A stretch of 64,000 nt of DNA from Firm-04 sp964479595 (GTDB lineage: Bacteria > Bacillota > Clostridia > Oscillospirales > Ruminococcaceae), in the NCBI GenBank assembly GCA_964479595.1, contig CAYZMU010000001.1, positions 62,001 to 126,000 of the forward strand, in the 5' to 3' direction. The notes below the pieces were generated by a model, which saw only the letters and a program-made list of their open reading frames with translations, had not been told where the DNA came from and did no database searches. The position numbers and the translations under genes are program-made. Positions 26,443 through 34,721 of the stretch are shown here, piece after piece; the stretch's first letter is position 1, and every line of letters begins with the position of its first letter.

Positions 26443-27690
26443 TCAGATTTTTTTGAAGGCGACACAGGCGTTGTGTCCGCCAAAGCCCAGAGAAGTGGAC
26501 AGCGCCAGCGAAAGCTTTGTCTTGAGCGCTGTGTTCGGCGTGTAGTCCAAATCGCATTCCGGGTCGGGTTCTTTGTAGCCGATGGTCGGCGGGCAGAGCC
26601 CGTTTTGCAGCGCCTTGACAGCCGCTATCGCCTCAATCGCTCCCGCCGCGCCGAGCAGATGCCCCGTCATGGATTTCGTGGAGCTGATATGCAGTTTGTA
26701 GGCGTCGTCCCCGAACGCGTTTTTAAGCGCCCTCGTCTCAGTCTTGTCGTTGAGCGCGGTGCTGGTTCCGTGCGCGTTTACGTAGATTTCTTCCGGCGGG
26801 CAAAGCGGCGCCGCCTCCTCAACACACTGCGCGATGGCCCTGCCCGACGCTGTCGCCTCCGGGTCCGGCGCGGTGACGTGATAGGCGTCGCAGGTGCTGC
26901 CGTAGCCCGCGATTTCCGCGTAAATCTTCGCGCCGCGCGCCACGGCGTGTTCGTATTCCTCAAGCACCAGCGCCCCCGCGCCCTCGCCCATGACAAAGCC
27001 GCTCCTGCGTTTGTCAAACGGCACGGACGCCGCGTCAGGGTCTGTGCTTTCCGTCAGCGCCTGGCAGCTGATGAATCCCGCCATGGAGAGCGGGTTAATC
27101 GTCGCGTCCACGCCCCCCGCGATGACGGCGTCCGCGTAGCCGTGCCGAATCGCGCGCAGCCCTTCCCCCAAAGCGGTCGTGCCCGTCGCGCAGGCGGTCG
27201 TCACACTGACGCAGGGCCCCTGCGCGTGAAAGCGGATGGCGATGTTCCCCGCCGCCATGTTGGAGATCATTTTCGTGATGAAAAACGGCGAAATCCGCGA
27301 GGGACCGCGCTCGAGCATGACATTGTGCTGATCGATGAAGGTGTCAAAGCCCCCGATCCCAGAACCGTAGTAGACCCCGAAACGCTCCGGGGCTATCTTC
27401 TCCTCAATCTGAGAATCCGCCACCGCCTGCGCCGCCGCCGCGATGGCAAACTGCTCGAAACGGTCCGTCTGGCGCACCGTGCGCTTGTCGATGTCATAGG
27501 CCTGCGGGTCAAAATCGCGCACCTCGGCCGCGAGTTTCACCTTCAGATCGGCAGTGTCAAACTTTGTGATAAAGCCGATGCCGTTTTTGCCCGCGGCAAG
27601 CCCTTCCCAGAAGCTCTGCACATCGTTGCCGAGCGGGGTTACGGCGCCAAGGCCCGTCACAACCACTCTTCTCGCCATACTGTTTTCCAT
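26443..27690 (-). CDS. fabF: 3-oxoacyl-ACP synthase II
   Basis: Condensing enzyme, about 415 residues. The Cys-His-His set is seen in SVTTACATGTTAL, NAHGTSTALND and STKSMTGHLLGAAGAIE, and the C-terminus carries LGFGGHNACV. The ATG at 27690 has GGGAGG just upstream; MARRVVVTG (27678) is an alternative. Lies 25 bp after fabG. Confidence 0.95.
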   Translation of the reverse strand: MENSMARRVVVTGLGAVTPLGNDVQSFWEGLAAGKNGIGFITKFDTADLKVKLAAEVRDFDPQAYDIDKRTVRQTDRFEQFAIAAAAQAVADSQIEEKIAPERFGVYYGSGIGGFDTFIDQHNVMLERGPSRISPFFITKMISNMAAGNIAIRFHAQGPCVSVTTACATGTTALGEGLRAIRHGYADAVIAGGVDATINPLSMAGFISCQALTESTDPDAASVPFDKRRSGFVMGEGAGALVLEEYEHAVARGAKIYAEIAGYGSTCDAYHVTAPDPEATASGRAIAQCVEEAAPLCPPEEIYVNAHGTSTALNDKTETRALKNAFGDDAYKLHISSTKSMTGHLLGAAGAIEAIAAVKALQNGLCPPTIGYKEPDPECDLDYTPNTALKTKLSLALSTSLGFGGHNACVAFKKI

Positions 27691-27714
27691 CCGTTCCTCC
27701 CACATTTTCGCCGC

Positions 27715-28449
27715 TCAGGAGATGACAAGCCCGCCGTCCACGCGGATAAGCTCCCCTGTGATGTAATCCGAAAGCGGTGACGCCAGAAAAACCGCCAGAT
27801 TCGCGACATCCTGCGGTGTGCCCAGACGTCTGAGCGGAATCTGACCGCTGTATTTTTCCTCAAGCCCCGCCGTCATGTCCGTCATGATGAACCCCGGCGC
27901 GATGGCGTTGCAGCAGACATTCTTGGACGCCAGTTCGTGCGCGGCAACTTTCGTCAGCGCGATGACCCCCGCCTTGGAAGCGGCGTAGTTTGCCTGCCCC
28001 GCGTTGCCGATAATCGCCGAAACCGACGCGATGTTAATAATTTTACCGTATTTCTGGCGGATAAACGGGCGGTAGCACGCCTTCGTCATATGAAAGCAGC
28101 CCTTGAGATTCGTGTTCACCACCGCGTCAAACTCGGAATCCTTCATGCTCAGCATGAGATTGTCCCTTGTAATCCCCGCGTTGTTTACCAGAATCGTGAC
28201 ATTGCCCGTCTCGTCCGCGGTCTCCTTCACGGCGTTTGCGCACTGCTCCTCGTCAGAGACATCCACCTGCCGGTAGAGCGCCTTGACGCCGTACTGCTGC
28301 CGCAGTTCCCCGCAGAGGCTCTCCGCCTGTTCGCGGTTGCTGAAATCGAAAATCGCGATATCGGCGTGCTGGGCGGCGAGCCCCCGGCAGATTGCCGCGC
28401 CGATTCCGCGCGCACCGCCCGTCACCACCGCCGTCTTGCCTTTGAGCAT
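27715..28449 (-). CDS. fabG: 3-oxoacyl-ACP reductase
   Basis: Short-chain dehydrogenase, 244 residues. TGGARGIGAAI is the NADPH-binding glycine motif; NNAG, the catalytic Ser in INIASVSAI and the YAASK motif are intact. The C-terminus ITGELIRVDGGLVIS is typical of FabG. GGGAGG precedes the start. A 67-bp spacer separates it from fabD. Confidence 0.95.
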   Translation of the reverse strand: MLKGKTAVVTGGARGIGAAICRGLAAQHADIAIFDFSNREQAESLCGELRQQYGVKALYRQVDVSDEEQCANAVKETADETGNVTILVNNAGITRDNLMLSMKDSEFDAVVNTNLKGCFHMTKACYRPFIRQKYGKIINIASVSAIIGNAGQANYAASKAGVIALTKVAAHELASKNVCCNAIAPGFIMTDMTAGLEEKYSGQIPLRRLGTPQDVANLAVFLASPLSDYITGELIRVDGGLVIS

Positions 28450-28516
28450 TTCACGTCGACCTCCCTTATTTTAGCGGTATGGCAGATTATAAAGAGAGAA
28501 GTCCTGCCTCCGGGCA

Positions 28517-29440
28517 TTACACACCGACTTCCCTCAGCGTTTCCTCCAGCGTCTGAGCGTCCTCGACATGGAGAACACGCGCGTCTTTCGTAATCTTTTT
28601 GACAAGCCCGCTGAGCGTCTGCCCCGCGCCGACTTCCACAAACTCGTCGAACCCGTCCGCGAGCATATTTTCAATGGTCCGCTGCCACAGCACCGGGCTT
28701 TCCATCTGGCTTACCAGCAGCGCGCGCGCCGCCTCGGCGTCCTCAGGGTAGGGCAGTGCCGTTTTGTTGGCGTAAACGGGGATTCTCGCGGGCGCAAAGG
28801 GAACCTTTTCAACCTCCGGCGCGAAGCCCTCCGCCGCTTTCGCCATAAACGGCGAATGGAACGCCGCGCTGACTTTCAGCGGAACGCACCGCCCGCCCAG
28901 TTCCTTGATTTTCGCCTCAAACGCGGGCATACGCTCCGCAAGCCCCGAAACCGCCGTCTGGCCGGGGCAGTTGAAATTGACCGCGTAGAGCCCCTCAAAT
29001 TCCGCCGCCGTCTGAGAAACGGTCTCAGCGTCGAGTTTGAGCACCGCGCGCATCGCCGTGGGGTGGCTCTCTCCCGCCTCCTGCATGAGCGCGCCGCGCC
29101 TGCTCACCAGCGCAAACCCTTGTTCATGGGAATAGACGCCCGCGAAGGCCAGCGCCGCGACTTCCCCCAGCGAAAAGCCCGCCGCGCCGTCCGCGTGAAC
29201 GCCCGCTTCCTCAAGCGCCAGCGCCGCGCTCAGATCCACAAGATACAGACAGGGCTGAGTGTTTTTGGTCTCCTTGAGTTCCTCCTCGCTCCCCGAAAAG
29301 GACTGCGCCATCGTCCCCGGGCGCAGCGCCTCCGCCGCGTCGTAGAGCGCTTTTGCCGCCGCGCCGCGCTCATAGAGAGACTTGCCCATCCCCGGGTACT
29401 GCGCGCCCTGTCCGGAAAAGAGAAATGCCCGTTTGCCCAT
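28517..29440 (-). CDS. fabD: Malonyl-CoA-ACP transacylase
   Basis: Loads malonyl groups on the acyl carrier protein. 307 residues, starting FLFSGQGAQYPGMGK. The nucleophilic Ser is in AAGFSLGEVAAL (Ser about 90) and the catalytic His in SAAFHSPFM (about 197). It overlaps the fabK stop by 1 bp. Confidence 0.95.
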   Translation of the reverse strand: MGKRAFLFSGQGAQYPGMGKSLYERGAAAKALYDAAEALRPGTMAQSFSGSEEELKETKNTQPCLYLVDLSAALALEEAGVHADGAAGFSLGEVAALAFAGVYSHEQGFALVSRRGALMQEAGESHPTAMRAVLKLDAETVSQTAAEFEGLYAVNFNCPGQTAVSGLAERMPAFEAKIKELGGRCVPLKVSAAFHSPFMAKAAEGFAPEVEKVPFAPARIPVYANKTALPYPEDAEAARALLVSQMESPVLWQRTIENMLADGFDEFVEVGAGQTLSGLVKKITKDARVLHVEDAQTLEETLREVGV

Positions 29441-30375
29441 TACGCCGCGCCTCCTTGCAGCAGATTCCGCGCCTGTGTCATGATTTCCTCAATGATTTGG
29501 GCGGCGGGCTGTTCTTTCGTCACCATGCCGCTTACCTGACCCGCCAGAAAGCTGCCCTTCGCGCCGTCGCCGTCCACGACGGCGGCACGCAGGCTGCCGA
29601 CGCCCATCGCTTCCAGATCCTCATCCGAAATGTCCGTGTACTCCGCCTTCGCGTACGCGCGCGAAAACGGCGATTTCAGGCTCCTTACCGGGTGGCCGAG
29701 CCTTCTGCCCGTCACAATGGTATCGGAATCTTTCGCCTTGAGCACGCGTTCTTTATAGGCGGGGTGAATGCCGCATTCGGACGCCGCCAGGAAACGTGTC
29801 CCGATCTGAACGCCCCACGCGCCGAGCATGACGGCCGCCGCGTAACCTCTGCCGTCCGCGATGCCGCCCGCCGCGATGACCGGAATCTTGACCGCGTCGC
29901 AGACCTGCGGCACCAGCGCCATGGTCGTCATTTCCCCGACATGGCCGCCCGATTCCGTCCCTTCCGCCACCACCGCGTCCGCGCCCGCGCGCTCCATGAG
30001 TTTTGCCATGGTGCAGGTGGAGATGACCGGAATGACTTTCACGCCCGCTTCCTTCCACATGGGGATGAATTCCGCCGGGTTCCCCGCTCCGGTCGTCACG
30101 ACCGCGACGTGTTTCTCCGCGAGCAGACGCGCCAGCTCAGGGATATTCGCGCCGCGCAGCATCAGGTTGACCCCGAAGGGCTTGTCCGTCAGCGTGCGCG
30201 CCTTGTCAATTTCGTCCGCGACCTGCCCGGGATCCCCGCTCGCCGCGGAAATCACTCCCAAACCGCCGCCCTCGGAAACCGCGGCGGCAAGGCACGCGTC
30301 GGAAATATGCGCCATGCCGCCCTGCAGCAGCGGGTACCGCGTGCCGAGCAGACCGCAAAGTTCAGCCTGCCGCAT
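29440..30375 (-). CDS. fabK: Enoyl-ACP reductase II (FabK)
   Basis: Flavin-dependent enoyl reductase of the nitronate monooxygenase fold, 311 residues. YPLLQGGMAHIS, GGLGVISAASGDP, VAEGTESGGHVGE and VIAAGGIADGRG are the FMN-binding blocks. Using FabK instead of FabI is common in Firmicutes. It starts 5 bp after the ACP gene. Confidence 0.94.
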   Translation of the reverse strand: MRQAELCGLLGTRYPLLQGGMAHISDACLAAAVSEGGGLGVISAASGDPGQVADEIDKARTLTDKPFGVNLMLRGANIPELARLLAEKHVAVVTTGAGNPAEFIPMWKEAGVKVIPVISTCTMAKLMERAGADAVVAEGTESGGHVGEMTTMALVPQVCDAVKIPVIAAGGIADGRGYAAAVMLGAWGVQIGTRFLAASECGIHPAYKERVLKAKDSDTIVTGRRLGHPVRSLKSPFSRAYAKAEYTDISDEDLEAMGVGSLRAAVVDGDGAKGSFLAGQVSGMVTKEQPAAQIIEEIMTQARNLLQGGAA

Positions 30376-30380
30376 GAGTG

Positions 30381-30605
30381 TCAGCCCTGCTTGCTGTTGA
30401 TGTAGGCGATGAGCTCGCCGACGGATTTCCCGGCTTCCTGCGGGTTGATTTCGTCAATGCCCAGCTCGTCTTCCAGCTCCATCATGATTTCGGCCGCCTC
30501 CAGAGAATCCACGCCCAGATCCGCGAAGGTTGAGTCTTCCGTGATTTCGGAAGGGTCTTTTTCGAGATGGTTCGCGAGAACCTCAATAATCTTTTCGCTG
30601 CTCAT
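30381..30605 (-). CDS. acpP: Acyl carrier protein
   Basis: 74 residues, acidic, with the phosphopantetheine-attachment motif GVDSLEAAE (Ser about 34). TTTCCTCCTG on the plus strand is its AGGAGG ribosome-binding site. Set inside the fab operon, so it is the fatty-acid carrier; a second, divergent carrier protein is at 34.5 kb. Confidence 0.96.
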   Translation of the reverse strand: MSSEKIIEVLANHLEKDPSEITEDSTFADLGVDSLEAAEIMMELEDELGIDEINPQEAGKSVGELIAYINSKQG

Positions 30606-30635
30606 GATTGTTTCCTCCTGTGTAAATGTTGGTGT

Positions 30636-31589
30636 TTACCATTTTATGATGCAGGCGGCGCTGGATAAACCACCGCCGAATGCGCACATCGCGATGAGGT
30701 CGCCCTCTTGCAGCCTGCCGCTGCGCACCAGTTCGTTGAGCGTCATGGCACAGCTCGCGGCGGATGTGTTGCCGTATTGGTCAATATTGACAACAAATTT
30801 CTCCATCGGAAGCCCCAGCCGCTTCGCCGCCAGTTCGATGATGCGGATATTGGCCTGATGCGGCACGACAAAAGCCAAGTCGCTGACGCTGATGCCGATT
30901 TGTTCGCAGAGATTCTGCACATTGTCCACCAGCTGTCTGACGGCGAACTTGAACGTCTCCTGCCCTTTCATGACGACATAGGCGCCGTTGATTTCGCGCT
31001 GGGTAAAGCGTGTTCCGATTGCGCCCGCGGAGATGTTGATGATATCGCCGTTGGCGTCGGTGCGCAGACAGGAGGCTAAGTAGTTGTCGCCCTTTTGCAG
31101 AACCGCCGCCCCCGCGCCGTCGCCGAAGATGACACAGGTCGAACGGTCCTCCCAGTTCGTGAGGCGGCTCATGCGCTCCGCGCCGACCACCAGCGCGTAT
31201 TCCACCCCGCCCCGGGCGAAGAACCCCGCCGCCGTCTCAAACGAGAAGAGAAAGCCGCTGCACGCCGAATTCAGGTCAAACGCCGGGCAGTGCGCCCCCA
31301 GCGCCATCTGTACACTCCCCGCCACCGTCGGGCAGATGCTGTCGGAGCTGATGGTCGCGGCAATGATGAGCCCCAGCTGGGACGGCTCGATGCCCGCCAT
31401 TTCCATCGCCTGTTTCGCCGCCTCCACAGCAAGGTCCGCCGCGGTTTCGGTCGTGCAGATGTGGCGCTGCCGCACCCCGACGCGCTGTTTGATCCAATCG
31501 TCGCTGGTGTCGACAAAGGTCGAAAGCTCGTCGTTTGTGAGAACGCGTTCCGGCACGTGCGCGCCGGTCCCGATGATTCGAAAACTCAT
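30636..31589 (-). CDS. fabH: 3-oxoacyl-ACP synthase III
   Basis: Starts the fatty-acid chain by condensing acyl-CoA with malonyl-ACP. 317 residues, with catalytic Cys about 110 in NSACSGF, His in VPHQANIRII and Asn in QYGNTSAAS. First gene of the fab operon. No fapR or fabT gene is adjacent. Confidence 0.95.
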   Translation of the reverse strand: MSFRIIGTGAHVPERVLTNDELSTFVDTSDDWIKQRVGVRQRHICTTETAADLAVEAAKQAMEMAGIEPSQLGLIIAATISSDSICPTVAGSVQMALGAHCPAFDLNSACSGFLFSFETAAGFFARGGVEYALVVGAERMSRLTNWEDRSTCVIFGDGAGAAVLQKGDNYLASCLRTDANGDIINISAGAIGTRFTQREINGAYVVMKGQETFKFAVRQLVDNVQNLCEQIGISVSDLAFVVPHQANIRIIELAAKRLGLPMEKFVVNIDQYGNTSAASCAMTLNELVRSGRLQEGDLIAMCAFGGGLSSAACIIKW

Positions 31590-31656
31590 GACTCAAAGCT
31601 CCGTTCTGATTCAGATTCGTCCGCGGCGCCGTGTTCCAAGCGCGGCTCTATCCCCT

Positions 31657-31685
31657 ATTATAGCACAAGTTCCGCGTTCTGTCAA
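31657..31685 (-). promoter_or_regulatory. Promoter of the fab-acc operon
   Basis: A consensus promoter on the minus strand: TTGACA (31680-31685), 17-bp spacer, TATAAT (31657-31662). No FapR or FabT operator was recognised near it. Confidence 0.9.
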
Positions 31686-31752
31686 GGGATATTGAAGAAC
31701 TCCCCGCCCGTATAGACGGAGAGTTTTGCCGCTGCTGAATCGTTTCGCGCGC

Positions 31753-32940
31753 TCAGAGTGCCGCGACCGCGTCTTTGAGCGCCTGCACACGGTCGGTGCG
31801 CTCCCACGCGGGCATGAGGTCCTCCCGTCCCATGTGCCCGTAGGCCGCGAGCTTGCGGTACTGCGGCTTTCTCAGATCGAGCGCCGCGATGATTCCCGCC
31901 GGGCGCAGGTCAAAGCATTTGACCACCGCGTCCGCGAGCTTGCTGTCCGCGGCCGTGCCGGTGCCGAAGCTATCCACCCGCACGGAAACCGGCTGTGCCA
32001 CGCCGATAGCGTAGGCGAGCTGAACCTCGCAGCGTTTGGCGAGCCCCGCCGCGACAAGGTTTTTGGCGATATAGCGCGCCATATACGCCGCGGAACGGTC
32101 CACCTTGGAAGGATCCTTGCCCGAGAAAGCCCCGCCGCCGTGGCGCGCGTAGCCCCCGTAGGTGTCCACGATAATCTTTCTGCCGGTAAGCCCGCTGTCG
32201 CCCTGCGGCCCGCCGATTGCGAAGCGTCCCGTGGGGTTTACAAAAATCTTGGTCTGCGCGTCCAGAAGCTGCGCGGGAATGGTCGGGCGGATGACGAATT
32301 CCATGACGTCGTCGCGAATCTGGTCAAGTTCCACCGACGCCGCGTGCTGGGTCGAGAGCACGATCGTGTCCACCCGCACGGGGCGGTCGTCCTCGTCATA
32401 TTCCACGGTGACCTGCGTCTTGCCGTCTGGGCGCAGATAGGGGAGCGTGCCGTCCTTTCGCACCGCCGCCAGCCGCAGCGCGAGTTTATGCGCCAGAGAA
32501 ACAGGCAGCGGCATTTTTTCGGGGGTTTCGTCGCAGGCGTAGCCGAACATCATTCCCTGATCGCCCGCGCCGAGCTGGTCAAAACTGTCCGAATCGTTTT
32601 CATCATAGCCCAAAGCGGCGTCCACGCCCTGCGCGATGTCGCCCGACTGCCGGTCAATGGAAGTCAGAATGGCGCAGGTGTGCCCGTCAAAGCCGTATTT
32701 GGCGCGGTCGTAGCCGATATCCACAATGACCTCCCGCGCGATACTCGGAATGTCCACCGACGCGGTCGTCGAAATTTCGCCCATAATCAGCACCATACCG
32801 GTGGTGGTGCAGGTCTCGCAGGCGACCCTGCCGTTGGGGTCCTGCTCCAGAATCGCGTCCAGAATGGCGTCGGAAATCTGGTCGCAGATTTTGTCCGGGT
32901 GTCCTTCCGTTACGGATTCGGATGTGAAAAAGCGTTTCAT
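31753..32940 (-). CDS. metK: S-adenosylmethionine synthetase
   Basis: Makes SAM from methionine and ATP. 395 residues from the ATG at 32940 (CGGAGG upstream), starting FTSESVTEGHPDKICDQISD. GAGDQGMMFGYA and GGGAFSGKDPSKVDRSAAY are the two diagnostic signatures. The frame stays open upstream through the riboswitch, which is not coding. Regulated by the SAM-I riboswitch in its leader. Confidence 0.96.
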   Translation of the reverse strand: MKRFFTSESVTEGHPDKICDQISDAILDAILEQDPNGRVACETCTTTGMVLIMGEISTTASVDIPSIAREVIVDIGYDRAKYGFDGHTCAILTSIDRQSGDIAQGVDAALGYDENDSDSFDQLGAGDQGMMFGYACDETPEKMPLPVSLAHKLALRLAAVRKDGTLPYLRPDGKTQVTVEYDEDDRPVRVDTIVLSTQHAASVELDQIRDDVMEFVIRPTIPAQLLDAQTKIFVNPTGRFAIGGPQGDSGLTGRKIIVDTYGGYARHGGGAFSGKDPSKVDRSAAYMARYIAKNLVAAGLAKRCEVQLAYAIGVAQPVSVRVDSFGTGTAADSKLADAVVKCFDLRPAGIIAALDLRKPQYRKLAAYGHMGREDLMPAWERTDRVQALKDAVAAL

Positions 32941-32969
32941 GTTGAAAACCTCCGGATAATAAATTCGCG

Positions 32970-33002
32970 AAAAAGAAAAACGGCATCGCCGAAACGCTGC
33001 CG
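32970..33002 (-). terminator. Riboswitch-controlled terminator of metK
   Basis: On the minus strand CGGCAGCG and CGATGCCG form a stem with one mismatch, followed by TTTTTCTTTTT. It lies between the riboswitch and the metK start, as expected for transcriptional control. Confidence 0.85.
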
Positions 33003-33017
33003 CCCTCTCGCATACGT

Positions 33018-33141
33018 TCCTCATCTCTCGGCGGCGCGTACTGCCCCCCGCAGGATTTGGCACCATACAGCCCCCCGAAAAAAGGGACCGCGGTTGCCGC
33101 GGCTTCACAGGACCCGTTCCTCCACCGCTCATGATAAGGCT
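33018..33141 (-). ncRNA. SAM-I (S-box) riboswitch
   Basis: On the minus strand the S-box landmarks come in order: CTTATCATGAG, GGTGGAGGAAC, GTGAAGCCGCGGCAACC, GGTGCCAAATCC and AGAGATGAGG. The opening and closing segments pair to form P1. High SAM would favour the downstream terminator and shut off metK. Confidence 0.93.
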
Positions 33142-33147
33142 AGGTCT

Positions 33148-33176
33148 ATTATAACCCATTCTCCCGCCCTTGTCAA
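33148..33176 (-). promoter_or_regulatory. Promoter of metK
   Basis: Minus-strand TTGACA (33171-33176), 17-bp spacer, TATAAT (33148-33153). Transcription would begin just at the 5' side of the riboswitch. Confidence 0.9.
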
Positions 33177-33395
33177 GCCCTTTTCGCAAAATATTCCCCG
33201 CGAAAAACGCAAAGGATTGCAAAAGTTTTCGTTTCGTCATGAACGGAGAAAATCAGGGGATTTTTGGGGGAGTTTTTGTGCAAATCGCAGAAAATCCGGA
33301 GCACGCCGCGAAAATCGGCTTTCGCGCGGCTTTTTTGTGGTAAAATAAGAGCGTGGAACTGAAATCTCAGCGGGATTTTGAGAAGGAGACAGAGA

Positions 33396-34412
33396 ATGTT
33401 TACCAGATACATCGGCATTGACTTAGGGACCGCCAATACTTTTATCTACGCGCGCGGCAAGGGCATTATCCTGCGCGAGCCTTCCGTCGTCGCCGTCAAC
33501 ACGCGCACGGACGCGGTCGTTTCCGTCGGCATGGACGCCAAGGAGATTATCGGCAGAACGCCCGGCTCGGTGGTCGCCGTCCATCCGCTCAAGGACGGCG
33601 TGATCGCGGATTTTGACATCGCCGCCACCATGCTCGGGCAGCTCATCAAGAAGTCGCTCAAGGGCACCCTTTTCCGCAAGGCGCGCGTCATCATCTGCAT
33701 TCCGTCGGGGGTGACCGCCGTGGAACGCCGTGCCGTCAAGGAGGCCGCGGAAAAGGCGGGCGCCAGACCCGTGCAGCTGGTCAGCGAACCCATCGCGGCG
33801 GCGCTCGGCGCGGGGCTTCCCATTCTGGAGCCGGCGGGCACCATGATTGTGGATATCGGCGGCGGCACAAGCGAGGTCGCGGTCATCTCCATGGGCGGGA
33901 TTGTCTCCTCGCGATCGGTGCGGGTCGCGGGCGATGCCTTTGATATGGCAATTGTCAATTACATCCGTAAAAAATATAATCTTCTCATCGGGGAACGCAC
34001 CGCCGAAACGGTCAAGCTCGGAATCGGTTCCGCTTTCCCGGACGAGACCGGCGCGACGATGGAAATCAGGGGGCGCAACCTCTTAAACGGGCTGCCGGAA
34101 AACATCACCGTCACTTCCGACGAGGTCCGCGAGGCGCTCTCAGAGCCGCTGGGGCGCGTGATGGACGCGATTCGGGATACCCTTTCGCACACCCCGCCGG
34201 AGCTTTCCGCGGACATTATCGAGCAGGGAATCACGCTCTGCGGCGGCGGCGCGCTCCTGCGCGGAATGGACAAACTCATCAACCGCGAAACGGGAATGCC
34301 CATCTACGTCGCGGAGTATCCGCTCGACTGTGTCGCGGAGGGCACGGGCAGGATTCTGGAACATCTCGAACAATACGAAGAACTTTTAACCGACGAAATC
34401 AAATATTACTAG
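33396..34412 (+). CDS. mreB: Rod shape-determining protein MreB/Mbl
   Basis: Bacterial actin that guides lateral wall synthesis. 338 residues; GIDLGTANTFIY is the phosphate-1 loop, VDIGGGTSEVAV phosphate-2, and ITLCGGGALLRGMDKLI the adenosine region. The ATG at 33396 has AGAAGGAG upstream. No mreC or mreD follows, so this is a solitary copy of the kind seen for mbl/mreBH in Bacillus. Promoter sequences upstream (a TAAAAT at 33341) are weak. Confidence 0.93.
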   Translation: MFTRYIGIDLGTANTFIYARGKGIILREPSVVAVNTRTDAVVSVGMDAKEIIGRTPGSVVAVHPLKDGVIADFDIAATMLGQLIKKSLKGTLFRKARVIICIPSGVTAVERRAVKEAAEKAGARPVQLVSEPIAAALGAGLPILEPAGTMIVDIGGGTSEVAVISMGGIVSSRSVRVAGDAFDMAIVNYIRKKYNLLIGERTAETVKLGIGSAFPDETGATMEIRGRNLLNGLPENITVTSDEVREALSEPLGRVMDAIRDTLSHTPPELSADIIEQGITLCGGGALLRGMDKLINRETGMPIYVAEYPLDCVAEGTGRILEHLEQYEELLTDEIKYY

Positions 34413-34414
34413 GT

Positions 34415-34456
34415 AAAAATTCCCCGCCTCGCGGTCACGCCGTGAAGCGGGGTTTT
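34415..34456. terminator. Bidirectional terminator between mreB and the carrier-protein gene
   Basis: CCCCGC (34422-34427) and GCGGGG (34447-34452) flank a GC-rich loop, with AAAAAT on the left and TTTT on the right, so it can serve both converging genes. Confidence 0.75.
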
Positions 34457-34460
34457 CATG

Positions 34461-34706
34461 TTACAGGGTTCCGCGCTGCGCGATAATCTCCGCGAGTTCC
34501 CCGATATTCGTCACACCCGAGACCTCCCGCATCTGAAAGCGCATCTTGAAGCGGCGCTCCGCCTCCGCGATGATGTTGAAATGCTCCACGCTGTCCCAGC
34601 CGTCCACATCCGACGCGGTCATATCCTCCGTCAGCACCAGCGACTTGTCCTCGAGCAGGTCCCTGCACAGGGCGGTAAGTTCCGTCAAAGCCTCCGCTTT
34701 CGTCAT
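34461..34706 (-). CDS. Acyl carrier protein of a surface O-acylation set
   Basis: 81 residues with the phosphopantetheine site DGWDSVEHF (Ser about 39). This differs from the fatty-acid AcpP and resembles D-alanyl/special-purpose carrier proteins found beside MBOAT acyltransferases. It lies 15 bp after the DHHW-protein gene. It probably carries the acyl group that the MBOAT enzyme transfers, but no acyl-ACP ligase is in view. Confidence 0.85.
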   Translation of the reverse strand: MTKAEALTELTALCRDLLEDKSLVLTEDMTASDVDGWDSVEHFNIIAEAERRFKMRFQMREVSGVTNIGELAEIIAQRGTL

Positions 34707-34721
34707 TTTGGCATTCTCCTT

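Noticed and set aside
31590..31700. FapR or FabT operator at the fab promoter
   Set aside because: No match to either palindrome could be found around the promoter.
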